Translations under genes and position numbers: made by a program
Shown: positions 56,139 to 63,924 of the stretch, piece after piece
Position numbering within the stretch: the first letter of the stretch is position 1
Layout of the letters: each line of letters opens with the position of its first letter
Assembly: GCF_900188415.1 (NCBI RefSeq)
Contig: NZ_FZNV01000002.1
Coordinates: 601,339-665,338, forward strand
From: Maribacter sedimenticola
GTDB taxonomy: Bacteria > Bacteroidota > Bacteroidia > Flavobacteriales > Flavobacteriaceae
DNA: 64,000 bases
Reading direction: 5' to 3'
Notes under the pieces: model-generated
What the model was told of the DNA's origin: nothing
Seen by the model: only the letters and a program-made list of their open reading frames with translations
The model's database searches: none

Positions 56139-57077
56139 TTATTTAATGGCGACAGGGTTTATTTGTACTTGCGTAGAGCCTTCATATAAAGGATGACCCA
56201 ATACAAAAAGGAATTCCCAAACTTTATCTTCTACCAATTCATCTACAAGAATGTTTTCCAATACTTGTACACCGTACTCGGTTGCCATCATTTGATTTAC
56301 AGGGAAAGAAAGTGCGCTGTTTTCGTGTGGTAAAGCCTCAAAAGACCAGTTGTCTGCGCCTGCTGCTACAATTCCTTTTTTACCTAAGTAATGTGCAGCT
56401 TCCGTACCAATACCAGGTCCGCCAGCTAGGTAACGTTTGTCATCTTTACCCATTAATTTGGTCCATCCTGTATAAAACAGAACCACATCTCCTTTACGGA
56501 TTTCAATGCCTTGTTTTTTGGCTACTTTTTCAATGTCTTCAACTGTAAAAACAGTACCTTCTTTTACAATATCTTGATTGTAGTATGAGCGCATATCTAG
56601 CACAACACCTCTAGTAACAATTGGAGGTAATTTTTCTAGCCCTAATTTTTTTACACCAGAAACGGTTAAAAAATCTTCAACTTTATGTCCGTTATAATGC
56701 ACATTGTCTCTACCGTAATGTGCCAATCCGTTTATTTGAGATCCAACACCTGTCCAACCAATCAATTGATCATCTACGTAGGTGAATTTATTAGAACCTG
56801 CAGCGGCAGTTTCTGGTTGTAAAGTTTCAATATGAAAGTATCTGTGACGGAAAGCTGCGGTTTCTGCATTTACCACCATTCCTAAGCGGTATACTTTTCC
56901 TTTTTTAACCAATTTTACGGCATCTAAAACCGTTTCTTCATTTAAAAGATTAAGTGCACCAATTTCATCGTCTGCTCCATAAGGTGACGTTGGTACTTGT
57001 TGTGCGTTTGTACTTAAAGCAGTAAAAAGTGTAGCTGCTAACGCCATTGTTTTTAAAGTATTTACTATTGTTTTCAT
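56139..57077 (-). CDS. Secreted cyclase-family protein (kynurenine formamidase-like)
   Basis: Signal peptide (cleavage after STNAQ near residue 25). The mature part has the cyclase fold: GADDEIGALNLLNEETV, GLAHYGRDNVHYNGHKVEDF (His/Asp metal ligands, less regular than the usual HxGTHxDxPxH), GVVLDM and DVVLFYTGW. Members hydrolyse amide or lactam bonds or bind metals. Secretion is unusual for kynurenine formamidase, so its substrate is probably different. First gene of the 57077-52942 unit, behind a Crp-type operator. Confidence 0.83.
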   Translation of the reverse strand: MKTIVNTLKTMALAATLFTALSTNAQQVPTSPYGADDEIGALNLLNEETVLDAVKLVKKGKVYRLGMVVNAETAAFRHRYFHIETLQPETAAAGSNKFTYVDDQLIGWTGVGSQINGLAHYGRDNVHYNGHKVEDFLTVSGVKKLGLEKLPPIVTRGVVLDMRSYYNQDIVKEGTVFTVEDIEKVAKKQGIEIRKGDVVLFYTGWTKLMGKDDKRYLAGGPGIGTEAAHYLGKKGIVAAGADNWSFEALPHENSALSFPVNQMMATEYGVQVLENILVDELVEDKVWEFLFVLGHPLYEGSTQVQINPVAIK

Positions 57078-57104
57078 TTTATTATATTTTTAATTTCTGA
57101 TACA

Positions 57105-57195
57105 AATTTCCGATTAAAGCCAAGTGTGTGCGAGGATGTACATCACCATTTTAAAGTGATGTATGTCACATTTAATACTGCTCATACATCACCTT
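57105..57195 (-). promoter_or_regulatory. Crp/Fnr-type operator before the cyclase gene
   Basis: AGTGATGTATGTCACA at 57155-57170 is a GTGA-N6-TCAC palindrome, the classical Crp/Fnr site. Overlapping it, TACATCAC (57139-57146) and GTGATGTA (57156-57163) form a second inverted repeat with a 9-base spacer. A matching block stands before the cupin gene, with the same neighbouring sequence CCAAG-TGTGTGCGAGGA. Confidence 0.6.
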
Positions 57196-57209
57196 ATTAT
57201 TAATTTTAT

Positions 57210-58307
57210 TTAATCTTGAAGCTTCATTTTTAACACCAAGTATGGAGGTTTACTAGCATCTTTCCCTTCATTTAACAAAGGCAGATTATGAAGCTGATTT
57301 GCTACGATATACAAGTAGTTTCCGTGTATGGCAACACCATCGGGCCAAGACAGGTCTTTTTTAGATTGCGCAATGGTTTTCATTCCAGAAGGCGTGCTTT
57401 CTACAATGGCTGAATTTTCAACATCGGTGACATATACTTTACCGTTTGCACCCACTTTAAATCCGTCAGATTTTGGTTTGTTGGCATAAAACTCGATGTA
57501 CTTATTAAGGTCGCTATCTTGTTTACTTTCATCCGCTAAAACAGCAGATGGAATACGGTAAATTTTGGTATTCCCCATTGCACCATAGTAGATATACTTG
57601 TTTTCGTCATCTATAGAAATTGGATTTAAAGGATATCTTGGCTGTATGGTAGTACCATCTTTTCTTTTATGAGAGACCAATCTTCCGTGAATTTTCACTG
57701 GTTCATCTGCCGACAAAAACGAAGCATTCCCTTCCAGAACTCGTCTTATATAACCCGTTTCTAAGTTTATTACTACAAAAGCTGGTGCAATTGGCGGATT
57801 TAAAGCATCGGTCATATCTGCAATTACCGCAGTGTTGTTTTTCACATCAATCACAAAATCCTGTAAAAAAGGTTTTGTTGATAATACCGTATTCGGGATA
57901 GGAAAAACTTTTGTTACATTACCGGTAACCAAATCAAAACCAACCAATTTTGGAACCTGATTTTGTTTCACATTACCCATATCCAAAACCCAAAGAATTC
58001 CGTTAGCATCTGCTTGAATTCCGATGGTTGAATTGATACCTTTTATACTTCCGTTTTCTGGTTTTACAATCCATTCTTTATCACCAAACGGAATGGCTTC
58101 TCCATTTGGCAAAATTTCTTTCACCATATATTTTGAAGCACTTAAGGCACTCATTGTTACAAATATTCTTCCGTCGTTAGAGACGGTTATATTTCCTGGT
58201 CTTGATTCTGGAAATGTTGCTATCGTTTCTAATTGTGCTTGTGCTGATAGTGTAAAATTCATTACAAGTGCGAACAAGACTGTTTTTATAGTTGTTACTG
58301 TTTTCAT
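57210..58307 (-). CDS. Secreted royal jelly/yellow-like beta-propeller protein
   Basis: Signal peptide (cleavage near SAQAQ, residue 25). The remaining ~340 residues fit the major royal jelly/yellow family, a six-bladed propeller: PESRPGNITVSNDGRIFVTM, GILWVLDMGNVKQNQVPKL, FVIDVKNNTAVIADM and GVAIHGNYLYIVANQLHNLP. Bacterial homologues may act as lactonases or bind phenolic compounds. It is the second gene after the cupin (33-base gap) and ends before the second operator region. Confidence 0.83.
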   Translation of the reverse strand: MKTVTTIKTVLFALVMNFTLSAQAQLETIATFPESRPGNITVSNDGRIFVTMSALSASKYMVKEILPNGEAIPFGDKEWIVKPENGSIKGINSTIGIQADANGILWVLDMGNVKQNQVPKLVGFDLVTGNVTKVFPIPNTVLSTKPFLQDFVIDVKNNTAVIADMTDALNPPIAPAFVVINLETGYIRRVLEGNASFLSADEPVKIHGRLVSHKRKDGTTIQPRYPLNPISIDDENKYIYYGAMGNTKIYRIPSAVLADESKQDSDLNKYIEFYANKPKSDGFKVGANGKVYVTDVENSAIVESTPSGMKTIAQSKKDLSWPDGVAIHGNYLYIVANQLHNLPLLNEGKDASKPPYLVLKMKLQD

Positions 58308-58340
58308 CGTTATTGTTTTTAAAAAGTGAATATGATTTGA

Positions 58341-58823
58341 TTAGTTGCCTAAAAATTTCTTTTGTGTTGATGGATCTACCCAGATAACATCGCTTGGGTC
58401 TCTGGCTAAGGCATCAAAAACGAGCACGTCTAACGGACCTTCTATAATTTTTCCGTTTCCGTGCGCTGTACCTTTACCCCAAAAAAGTAAGTCGCCTTTT
58501 CCTGCAACAACAGGCCCTTTATCAGCAACATAAAATTCTGCTTTGCCATTTAAAATGTAGAGGTAGGCATCAGATTTTGCGTGGTAGTGCATAGGCACTT
58601 CGTCATACAGCCTGAAAATTCTAACGCCTGCGTGTTCACGGTCTATTAATCTGATGTCTTTGATGATACCATTATGACTTTTAGGTAGTAGCGTTATATA
58701 TTCATCAATATTGATAATACCGTAGGAGTTACCCATTAACGGTCTCTTATCTTCTTGCGCATAGGTGTTAAAGCCTATGGCAATTACTGTAAATAATAGA
58801 AAAAGTGTTCTTGTAGTTTTCAT
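58341..58823 (-). CDS. Secreted cupin-domain protein
   Basis: 160 residues with a signal peptide (cleavage after TYAQE near residue 23). The cupin barrel has the metal motif VPMHYHAKSDAYLYILNGKAEF and the second motif GTAHGNGKIIEG. Secreted small cupins may be dioxygenases or isomerases acting on small phenolics or sugars. It is the first gene of its transcription unit and is preceded by Crp-type operators. Confidence 0.85.
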   Translation of the reverse strand: MKTTRTLFLLFTVIAIGFNTYAQEDKRPLMGNSYGIINIDEYITLLPKSHNGIIKDIRLIDREHAGVRIFRLYDEVPMHYHAKSDAYLYILNGKAEFYVADKGPVVAGKGDLLFWGKGTAHGNGKIIEGPLDVLVFDALARDPSDVIWVDPSTQKKFLGN

Positions 58824-58850
58824 AGTACATTGTATTTAATTGTTCGATAC

Positions 58851-58943
58851 AAAATTCTATGAAAACCAAGATGTGTGCGAGGACATACATCACGGATTTT
58901 TTGTGATGTATATCAATCTTGAAAAGTGATTTAGGTCACTTTT
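58851..58943 (-). promoter_or_regulatory. Double Crp/Fnr-type operator before the cupin gene
   Basis: Two GTGA-N6-TCA sites lie here: the perfect palindrome AAAAGTGA-N6-TCACTTTT (58922-58943), which overlaps the stop codon of the regulator gene, and TGTGA-N6-TCAA (58902-58916). The second is again embedded in ATACATCAC-N9-GTGATGTAT (58885-58911). Closer to the gene, CTTGGTTTTCATAGAA-TTTTGTATC on the minus strand is similar to the cyclase promoter. Confidence 0.6.
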
Positions 58944-59514
58944 AGCTGTTAAAACGACTTAAAGTCTCTCTGGATACGCCTAAATAAGAAGCGATTAATT
59001 TTTTAGGAACGCGTTGAATCAATTTTGGAAGTTTGTTTAATAGGTACTCATACCTGCTTTCCACGGTCATAGTAAGCAATGAAAGGATTCTTTGTTGCAG
59101 ATTGATATAACCGTGGTTGGATTTAATTCTGAAAAAATTGGCAACCGCAGGTACTTCAAAGCAAATCTTTTCCCTGTTCTCTAGGGATAAACAGAAAAAC
59201 TCGGAATCTTCAAGGCAGTCCACAAAAATGGTTCCCGGTTCTTGATGTTGAAAAGCACAATGGTCGCTCACCCAATAGTCTTCCATAGCAAATTGAAGAA
59301 TGTGTTCTTTGCCTTTTTCGTCTATGGAATATGCTTTTACCAAACCTTTGATAATCCAATATTCAAAGTCTACAGGCTGCCCAACTTGTATTAAAAATTG
59401 GTGTTTTTTAAGACTTTTAAATTCAAAGTGTGATTGTACAAAGTTCCACTCTTCATCAGTTAAAGAAACGATTTCCTCAAAATGTTGTCTTAGTAACTGT
59501 AACTTGTCTTCCAT
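58942..59514 (-). CDS. Crp/Fnr-family transcription regulator
   Basis: 190 residues: a cNMP-binding-type beta-roll (about 15-125, EYWIIKGLVKAYSIDEKGKEH) and a C-terminal winged helix with KLIASYLGVSRETLSRF, the recognition helix of this family. No Fe-S Cys set is seen, so it is not FNR itself. It stands upstream of the cupin and cyclase units in the same direction. The GTGA-N6-TCAC sites before both units make it the probable regulator of the module. Effector unknown. Confidence 0.88.
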   Translation of the reverse strand: MEDKLQLLRQHFEEIVSLTDEEWNFVQSHFEFKSLKKHQFLIQVGQPVDFEYWIIKGLVKAYSIDEKGKEHILQFAMEDYWVSDHCAFQHQEPGTIFVDCLEDSEFFCLSLENREKICFEVPAVANFFRIKSNHGYINLQQRILSLLTMTVESRYEYLLNKLPKLIQRVPKKLIASYLGVSRETLSRFNS

Positions 59515-59632
59515 AAAACAAAAATACTTTTCTTTATTTGAAATGTTATTTATTGTTGCATTTTATATTAGATAGACAACCAGTTAAAGAGCATAAATTT
59601 ACTTTACACAGTCATTAAAATTACATTTTCAT

Positions 59633-59789
59633 TCCACACACATTGCCCTCCCTCCTATCGTCGGTCAGTTAATAAGTGTTGCATTACCTTTTGAGAAGAA
59701 AATTTTTAGAAAGAAAAAAATAAAGAAAGCTTTAGAAAATAACTTTCGCTTTTAACCAAAGCTCAAGTTACATAACGCGGAACATTATA
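59633..59789. repeat. Boundary element copy (CCTCCC type)
   Basis: CCACACACATTGCCCTCCCT, then CCTATCGTCGGTCAGT and AATAAGTGT, then an A-rich stretch, and the end TTACATAACGCGGAACATTA. It is the closest match to 51716-51870, with the same order of landmarks over its full length. Confidence 0.75.
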
Positions 59790-59924
59790 GACCAGATTGG
59801 TGTATGTCGTAAAACGGCGCATGCTTGCATTTGATATAATATCAGATATGACGCCTTTAGGTTCATATCGTCAGATATTATGTCAAAACCGTTTTACTTG
59901 AATGTTGAAATTATAAGTAGCTAT

Positions 59925-60410
59925 AATTCTATTATGTAAAATATCCCTCACGTTTATAGCTTTTAAGAGAATTACCAACAGGGTCATCAACTTTTTTAAT
60001 TCACGTAACTTCAATATTTCTACACAGAAAAAACTTTTTAGAGAATTTCAAATTCTTAGAAACCCCCAACGAGAAACCTTTGGGCTGTATCTATAATTAG
60101 TCGTTATGTAAAATTGCCGCTCGGCCAACTGCAAATTGCTTTCATAAAATCAAAATGCTCAGGCATTTTATTTTATACGCAATTCCCAGCAGCTTGGCCA
60201 GCGCCAAAAAAAGCAAAACCTTTTAGCTATTTTCAAATAAACGATTTACGAGGAATCGTCCGTCAATAAATTTTTCAGAAACTTCCCGTCAACCTGTCGC
60301 AAAAGTTTAAAATTTAGCAGAGCATAAATTTCTAAACACTTGCTACCCTCTTCGTTCCAAGCAAACTTTTCCTTCCAAACAAACTTTTCCTTGAAGTCTA
60401 TTTGACATAC
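59925..60410. repeat. Repeat copy C
   Basis: It begins AATTCTATTATGTAAAATAT, like copy B, and contains ACCAACAGGGTC, TCGTTATGTAAAATTGCCGC, CAGCGCCAAAAAAAGCAAAA and TACGAGGAATCGTC. The last ~100 bases are more diverged than in A and B, and it ends AGTCTATTTGACATAC, like the sequence near 42261. Confidence 0.75.
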
Positions 60411-60426
60411 TGTGGAGATGTGCTAG

Positions 60427-60817
60427 TTATTTGAAATTCTCTATTTGATTGTGGATAATATACTCACCTAACTTCTCCATACCCTTCGTAATGAGCTTTA
60501 TTTCCCAATTTGACAGATATGTATGTATACCGACGTTAATCTCAAAAAAGACGAAATTATCAGGTTTTACAAGGGTTTTAAGGAATTAAGAATACCAAAG
60601 GCTCTTTATCAGGAATAAAACCTATTAATGCTACCCAAAGGTTTTCTCTGTGTTCACCTAACTTTTCTTTTGGCACTCTGTAGCTTTGTTGTGCAATCAA
60701 ATCCATTGGTTGCAGAAATACCTCAGTTTGTCGACCGTTTGGGCTTTTACAATAAAATCAACTCCTTCCCTGCCATTTTCCTTTGCGATGATTTCAAGTC
60801 CTGTATATTTTGGCCAT
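60427..60817 (-). pseudogene. Decayed gene downstream of the 44-residue gene
   Basis: On the minus strand ATG 60817 overlaps the preceding stop (TAATG), but the frame breaks after three codons. Three open pieces then follow in different frames: YTGLEIIAKENGREGVDF and on, then QPMDLIAQQSYRVPKEKLGE to FIPDKEPLVFLIP, and KPDNFVFFEINVGIHTYL to a TAA at 60427. Together they would give about 125 residues. Three frameshifts in a row suggest real decay rather than a reading error. Family not recognised with confidence. Confidence 0.55.
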
Positions 60818-60951
60818 TATTTTCTTCTTTTCTTCGTCGGCCCAACTTTTAGGGTTTCAATCACTGTGGTTGCAGGTCTTCTTTTTGCCTCTTCAATAGT
60901 CACAAATTGACCTGTTTTTGCACTTCTACCTCTTTTGCTAGTTCTAGCCAT
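60817..60951 (-). CDS. Small basic 44-residue protein
   Basis: This short gene reads MARTSKRGRSAKTG then QFVTIEEAKRRPATTV and ends in a Lys/Arg cluster. The pattern S-A-K-T-G-x-F-V-x(4)-A-x(3)-P-x-T-T-V is shared by a widespread family of tiny proteins on mobile elements, often mislabelled as transporters. Function unknown; an antitoxin-like role is possible. Its stop overlaps the start of the decayed gene (TAATG). It is divergent from the LexA-like regulator gene, with a 109-base shared promoter region. Confidence 0.7.
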   Translation of the reverse strand: MARTSKRGRSAKTGQFVTIEEAKRRPATTVIETLKVGPTKKRRK

Positions 60952-60984
60952 GATATTATATTTAAGTTTAGAATGAATTATCGA

Positions 60985-61002
60985 ACGAATATAAAAATTC
61001 GT
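60985..61002. promoter_or_regulatory. Possible operator between divergent genes
   Basis: ACGAAT and ATTCGT form an inverted repeat six bases apart, centred between the 44-residue gene and the LexA-like regulator gene. It is a plausible binding site for that regulator. Confidence 0.35.
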
Positions 61003-61060
61003 AGAATAAAAAATAGAATATGTTTATAAGTTCTCATAAATGTTAATTACTTTAGCTACG

Positions 61061-61660
61061 ATGAAGAAGTTACACCCTAATCAAGAAAAGTTAATCCATA
61101 TTTTACGAGAAAGTATAGATGACCCATTAACCATGTTTGAGCTAATGGAAGAGTTGGATGTTGCATCAACAAGTGTTGTTCACCATCATGTTAAACAATT
61201 GGAGAAAAAAGGATTTTTAAAAAGAAATCCATCTAATCCAAGGGATTATCAAATTTTAGAAGACCCCGAGAAACCCATAACATATATTAATCAATATGGC
61301 CTTGCCGAATGTGGTCCAAATGGCACTATTTTGGACGGTAGTCCTATTGACAGGATACCCATTGCTTCTAGAATTTTAAAATTTCCAACTGAAAAGGCCT
61401 TTATTGTTGTTGCTAAAGGAGATTCCATGGAACCCCGAATTTCTTCCGGAGATTTTATTATTGGAGAGAAAACAACCCTTGCAAACGATGGAGATATTGT
61501 AGTCTGTGTAAATGAGGAAAAGGCTTTAATTAAACAACTATATAGAAAAGACACTGTCAACATCTTGCATTCATTTAATACCGCTTATCCTCCATTCATA
61601 TCTGCTGAGGATTTTAAGATTGAAGGAATAGTAAGAAGTATTCTAAAGAATAACATTTAA
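61061..61660 (+). CDS. LexA-like regulator with winged helix and S24 peptidase domain
   Basis: Starting from ATG 61061 (199 residues; an ATG at 61040 is also possible), the N-terminus is a winged-helix domain (QEKLIHILRESIDDPLTM, VVHHHVKQLEKKGFLKRNP). The C-terminus is an S24 peptidase with catalytic Ser in AKGDSMEPRISSGDF and Lys in EKALIKQLYRK. The LexA self-cleavage bond, usually Ala-Gly, appears as AECGP (about residue 85), with Cys-Gly. It precedes a restriction-modification pair and may control it after DNA damage. Confidence 0.85.
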   Translation: MKKLHPNQEKLIHILRESIDDPLTMFELMEELDVASTSVVHHHVKQLEKKGFLKRNPSNPRDYQILEDPEKPITYINQYGLAECGPNGTILDGSPIDRIPIASRILKFPTEKAFIVVAKGDSMEPRISSGDFIIGEKTTLANDGDIVVCVNEEKALIKQLYRKDTVNILHSFNTAYPPFISAEDFKIEGIVRSILKNNI

Positions 61661-61802
61661 AGACTATTAACCGATTCCTAAACCAATGATTTGTAATGAT
61701 TCCCAATTGTATTTGGGATAACTTTGTTGATAATAAAGTTCCTTTCAAGTTATATCATTTCAAATTCTTTTTAATATTGTAACCAAGTACTTGAACCTAT
61801 AA

Positions 61803-63002
61803 ATGAAGAATTACTCATCCTTAAAAGTCGATTTGAAGTTTGGTTTTGACAAGAATTTCACAAACGAACATGCATATATAACTCATTACATGCAAAGTAA
61901 TCAAGCCTCATGCGCCTATGAGAACAAAGCATTGGGTTTCATAGAAAACAGGGTTGAAGAGCCTAACTTCCAAACAATTATTCCAATAAAGTGGGATGTT
62001 CCATTTCCTCCTCCTAAAGACGAGAAGTTTACTTTCATCGACCTATTCGCCGGAATTGGCGGCTTTAGATTAGCATTACAAAGTCAAATAGGTAAATGTG
62101 TCTTTTCATCCGAGATTGATAATTCCGCTAAAAGAACTTACGAATCAAATTTTGGAGAAGTACCTTTTGGAGATATAAGGGAGTTTACAGGAGAACAAAT
62201 TAGTGATTCGGAGTTAGATTTGTTGATTCCTGACCATACAATTTTAACAGGTGGATTTCCATGTCAACCTTTTAGTTTAGCTGGCGTTTCTTCTAGAAAT
62301 TCATTAGGTAAATCACATGGTTTTGAAGATAAGGTTAAAGGAAATCTATTCTTTGATATAATGCGAATCGTGTCAGTTAAAAAGCCAGAAGTTATATTCT
62401 TGGAAAATGTCAAGAACTTCAAGCGTCATGATGGTGGAAACACATATGATACTGTAAAGTCAGTAATAGAAAACCTGGGATATTCTTTTTTTAGTAAAGT
62501 CATAAATTCTAAATCCGTTGTACCTCAAAAACGTGAAAGATTTTATATGGTATGCTTTAAAGATTCCTCTATAGACTTTGAGTTCCCAAATTTTGAAGGG
62601 GAACCACTAAAATTAAAATCAATACTTGAAGATAATCCATCTAAAGAATACACTATTTCAGATAAACTTTGGGCAGGGCATCAAAGGCGTACAAAGCGCA
62701 ATTTAGAAAGAGGTACAGGTTTTACAGCTTTCACAGCGAATCTCGAAAAGCCTTCAAATACTATAGTTGCTAGATATGGAAAAGATGGTAAGGAATGTTT
62801 AGTTCCGCAAGAGGGATTAAACCCAAGAAAACTTACCCCAAGAGAATGTGCAAGATTACAAGGTTTCCCTGAAAGTTATATTCTTCCTTCAAGTAATGCT
62901 GCTTCTTATAGACAATTTGGCAACTCTGTTGCTGTGCCCGTAGTCGAAAGTATAGCAAAGAAGATTGTTGAAACTTTAGAGAAAAATAAAATATTACGGT
63001 AG
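61803..63002 (+). CDS. DNA (cytosine-5) methyltransferase of a type II R-M system
   Basis: 399 residues. An N-terminal extension of ~75 residues precedes the catalytic domain: motif I FIDLFAGIGGFRLAL, the Cys nucleophile in GGFPCQPFSLAG (motif IV), motif VI FLENVKNF, motif VIII PQKRERFYMV, and motifs IX/X RKLTPRECARLQGFP and RQFGNSVAVPVV. It methylates cytosine in a recognition site set by the variable region between VIII and IX. It starts 142 bases after the regulator gene. Confidence 0.96.
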   Translation: MKNYSSLKVDLKFGFDKNFTNEHAYITHYMQSNQASCAYENKALGFIENRVEEPNFQTIIPIKWDVPFPPPKDEKFTFIDLFAGIGGFRLALQSQIGKCVFSSEIDNSAKRTYESNFGEVPFGDIREFTGEQISDSELDLLIPDHTILTGGFPCQPFSLAGVSSRNSLGKSHGFEDKVKGNLFFDIMRIVSVKKPEVIFLENVKNFKRHDGGNTYDTVKSVIENLGYSFFSKVINSKSVVPQKRERFYMVCFKDSSIDFEFPNFEGEPLKLKSILEDNPSKEYTISDKLWAGHQRRTKRNLERGTGFTAFTANLEKPSNTIVARYGKDGKECLVPQEGLNPRKLTPRECARLQGFPESYILPSSNAASYRQFGNSVAVPVVESIAKKIVETLEKNKILR

Positions 63003-63003
63003 T

Positions 63004-63867
63004 TTGGATTTTAAAGATTTCCATAAAGATTTTTTTAGCTCTCGTAACGGAGCCTATTCGCGGGTTACGGAAAGAGAAAATTATGATTCCCAAATAACGC
63101 TTACAGATAGCGAGGCTGGAATGGTAGTGGAATATTTTGGCAATGAAAATATTCAAGTCGGAAATGTCGGAAGCAATCCAGATTTGGCTAGTAAGGAATT
63201 CCTGTTGTATCCAAATTTCGATTCCATCTCGTTAAATCTAGTCTATCCAAAACCTGATAAACCTGAACTCAGGCTTTATCTATCCTCACGGAGCGGATTC
63301 AAACCAAAGGGCGGGGATATTTGGTTTATTTACATAAACTTGGATAATCGAATTGTTATAGGTTCAATTGATGAACCTGCATGGAGAACATTAGGACAGA
63401 TTGATTTCGAAGATTTGGAATATCAAGAAATAATCGAAAATACTATTCCCGAAGCATCTGCAATTGATATAGACCCAAAAGGTAAGATAATCACGCAAAC
63501 TTTAAGTGGTAGAACAAGATTTTACAGAGACCCTAGATTGGCGATAATGCGTTTTGATATAACAAGTTATACTTGTGAAATTGACAAATCCCACGAAACA
63601 TTTATTGCTCAAAGAACGAGAAAGCCTTACGTAGAAGCTCATCATTTTATTCCGATAAAGTTTCAAACTTCTTTCGATTATCCCTTAGATAATTTGGATA
63701 ATATAGTTTCGCTATGTCCGAATTGCCACAGAGGAATTCATCATGCGGTAACAGACCATAAGTTAGAACTAATTGAAACTATTTATTCAATTCGCCCAAG
63801 ATTGATAAAAAGCTATTCCTTAGATGACATAGCGCAATATTACAACAGTTTAAAGATTGATGACTAA
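63004..63867 (+). CDS. HNH restriction endonuclease
   Basis: 287 residues starting with TTG 63004, one base after the methyltransferase stop. The C-terminal HNH/beta-beta-alpha metal motif spans about residues 195-255: a zinc Cys in YTCEID, HHFIP (general-base His), LDNLDNIVSLCPNCHRGIHH with the second Cys pair. The N-terminal ~180 residues are specific. The pairing with the adjacent C5 methyltransferase makes it the cognate type II endonuclease. Recognition sequence unknown. Confidence 0.88.
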   Translation: MDFKDFHKDFFSSRNGAYSRVTERENYDSQITLTDSEAGMVVEYFGNENIQVGNVGSNPDLASKEFLLYPNFDSISLNLVYPKPDKPELRLYLSSRSGFKPKGGDIWFIYINLDNRIVIGSIDEPAWRTLGQIDFEDLEYQEIIENTIPEASAIDIDPKGKIITQTLSGRTRFYRDPRLAIMRFDITSYTCEIDKSHETFIAQRTRKPYVEAHHFIPIKFQTSFDYPLDNLDNIVSLCPNCHRGIHHAVTDHKLELIETIYSIRPRLIKSYSLDDIAQYYNSLKIDD

Positions 63868-63870
63868 ACC

Positions 63871-63924
63871 CATTCCACACACATTACACTCCCCTCCTAC
63901 CGTCGGCTCGCATAATAAGTGTTT
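63871..63924. repeat. Boundary element copy (partial, at right end)
   Basis: CATTCCACACACATTACACT, then CCCCTCCTACCGTCGG and AATAAGTGT follow right after the endonuclease stop, showing that the island continues beyond this window. The sequence AAAGGTATTCATGAATCTC at 63951-63969 is the reverse complement of a piece of the 52.5-kb repeat (52550-52568). Confidence 0.7.

Larger units (their letters stand above)
59515..60426. other. Gene-free repeat region between modules 2 and 3
   Basis: It contains the promoter region of the Crp-type gene, the boundary element at 59633-59789, an inverted repeat around GATATAATATCAGATAT and TCAGATATTATGTC (59838-59885), and repeat copy C (59925-60410). I see no gene. 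Confidence 0.6.

Noticed and set aside
42402-60410. Integron attC sites as explanation for the repeats
   Set aside because: No convincing RYYYAAC/GTTRRRY core pairs or integrase are visible; ACATAACG and CGTTATGT occur but do not fit the consensus.
60628-60910. Two overlapping plus-strand open frames of 74 residues each
   Set aside because: They are shadows of the minus-strand 44-residue gene and the decayed gene, whose codon pattern is more convincing.
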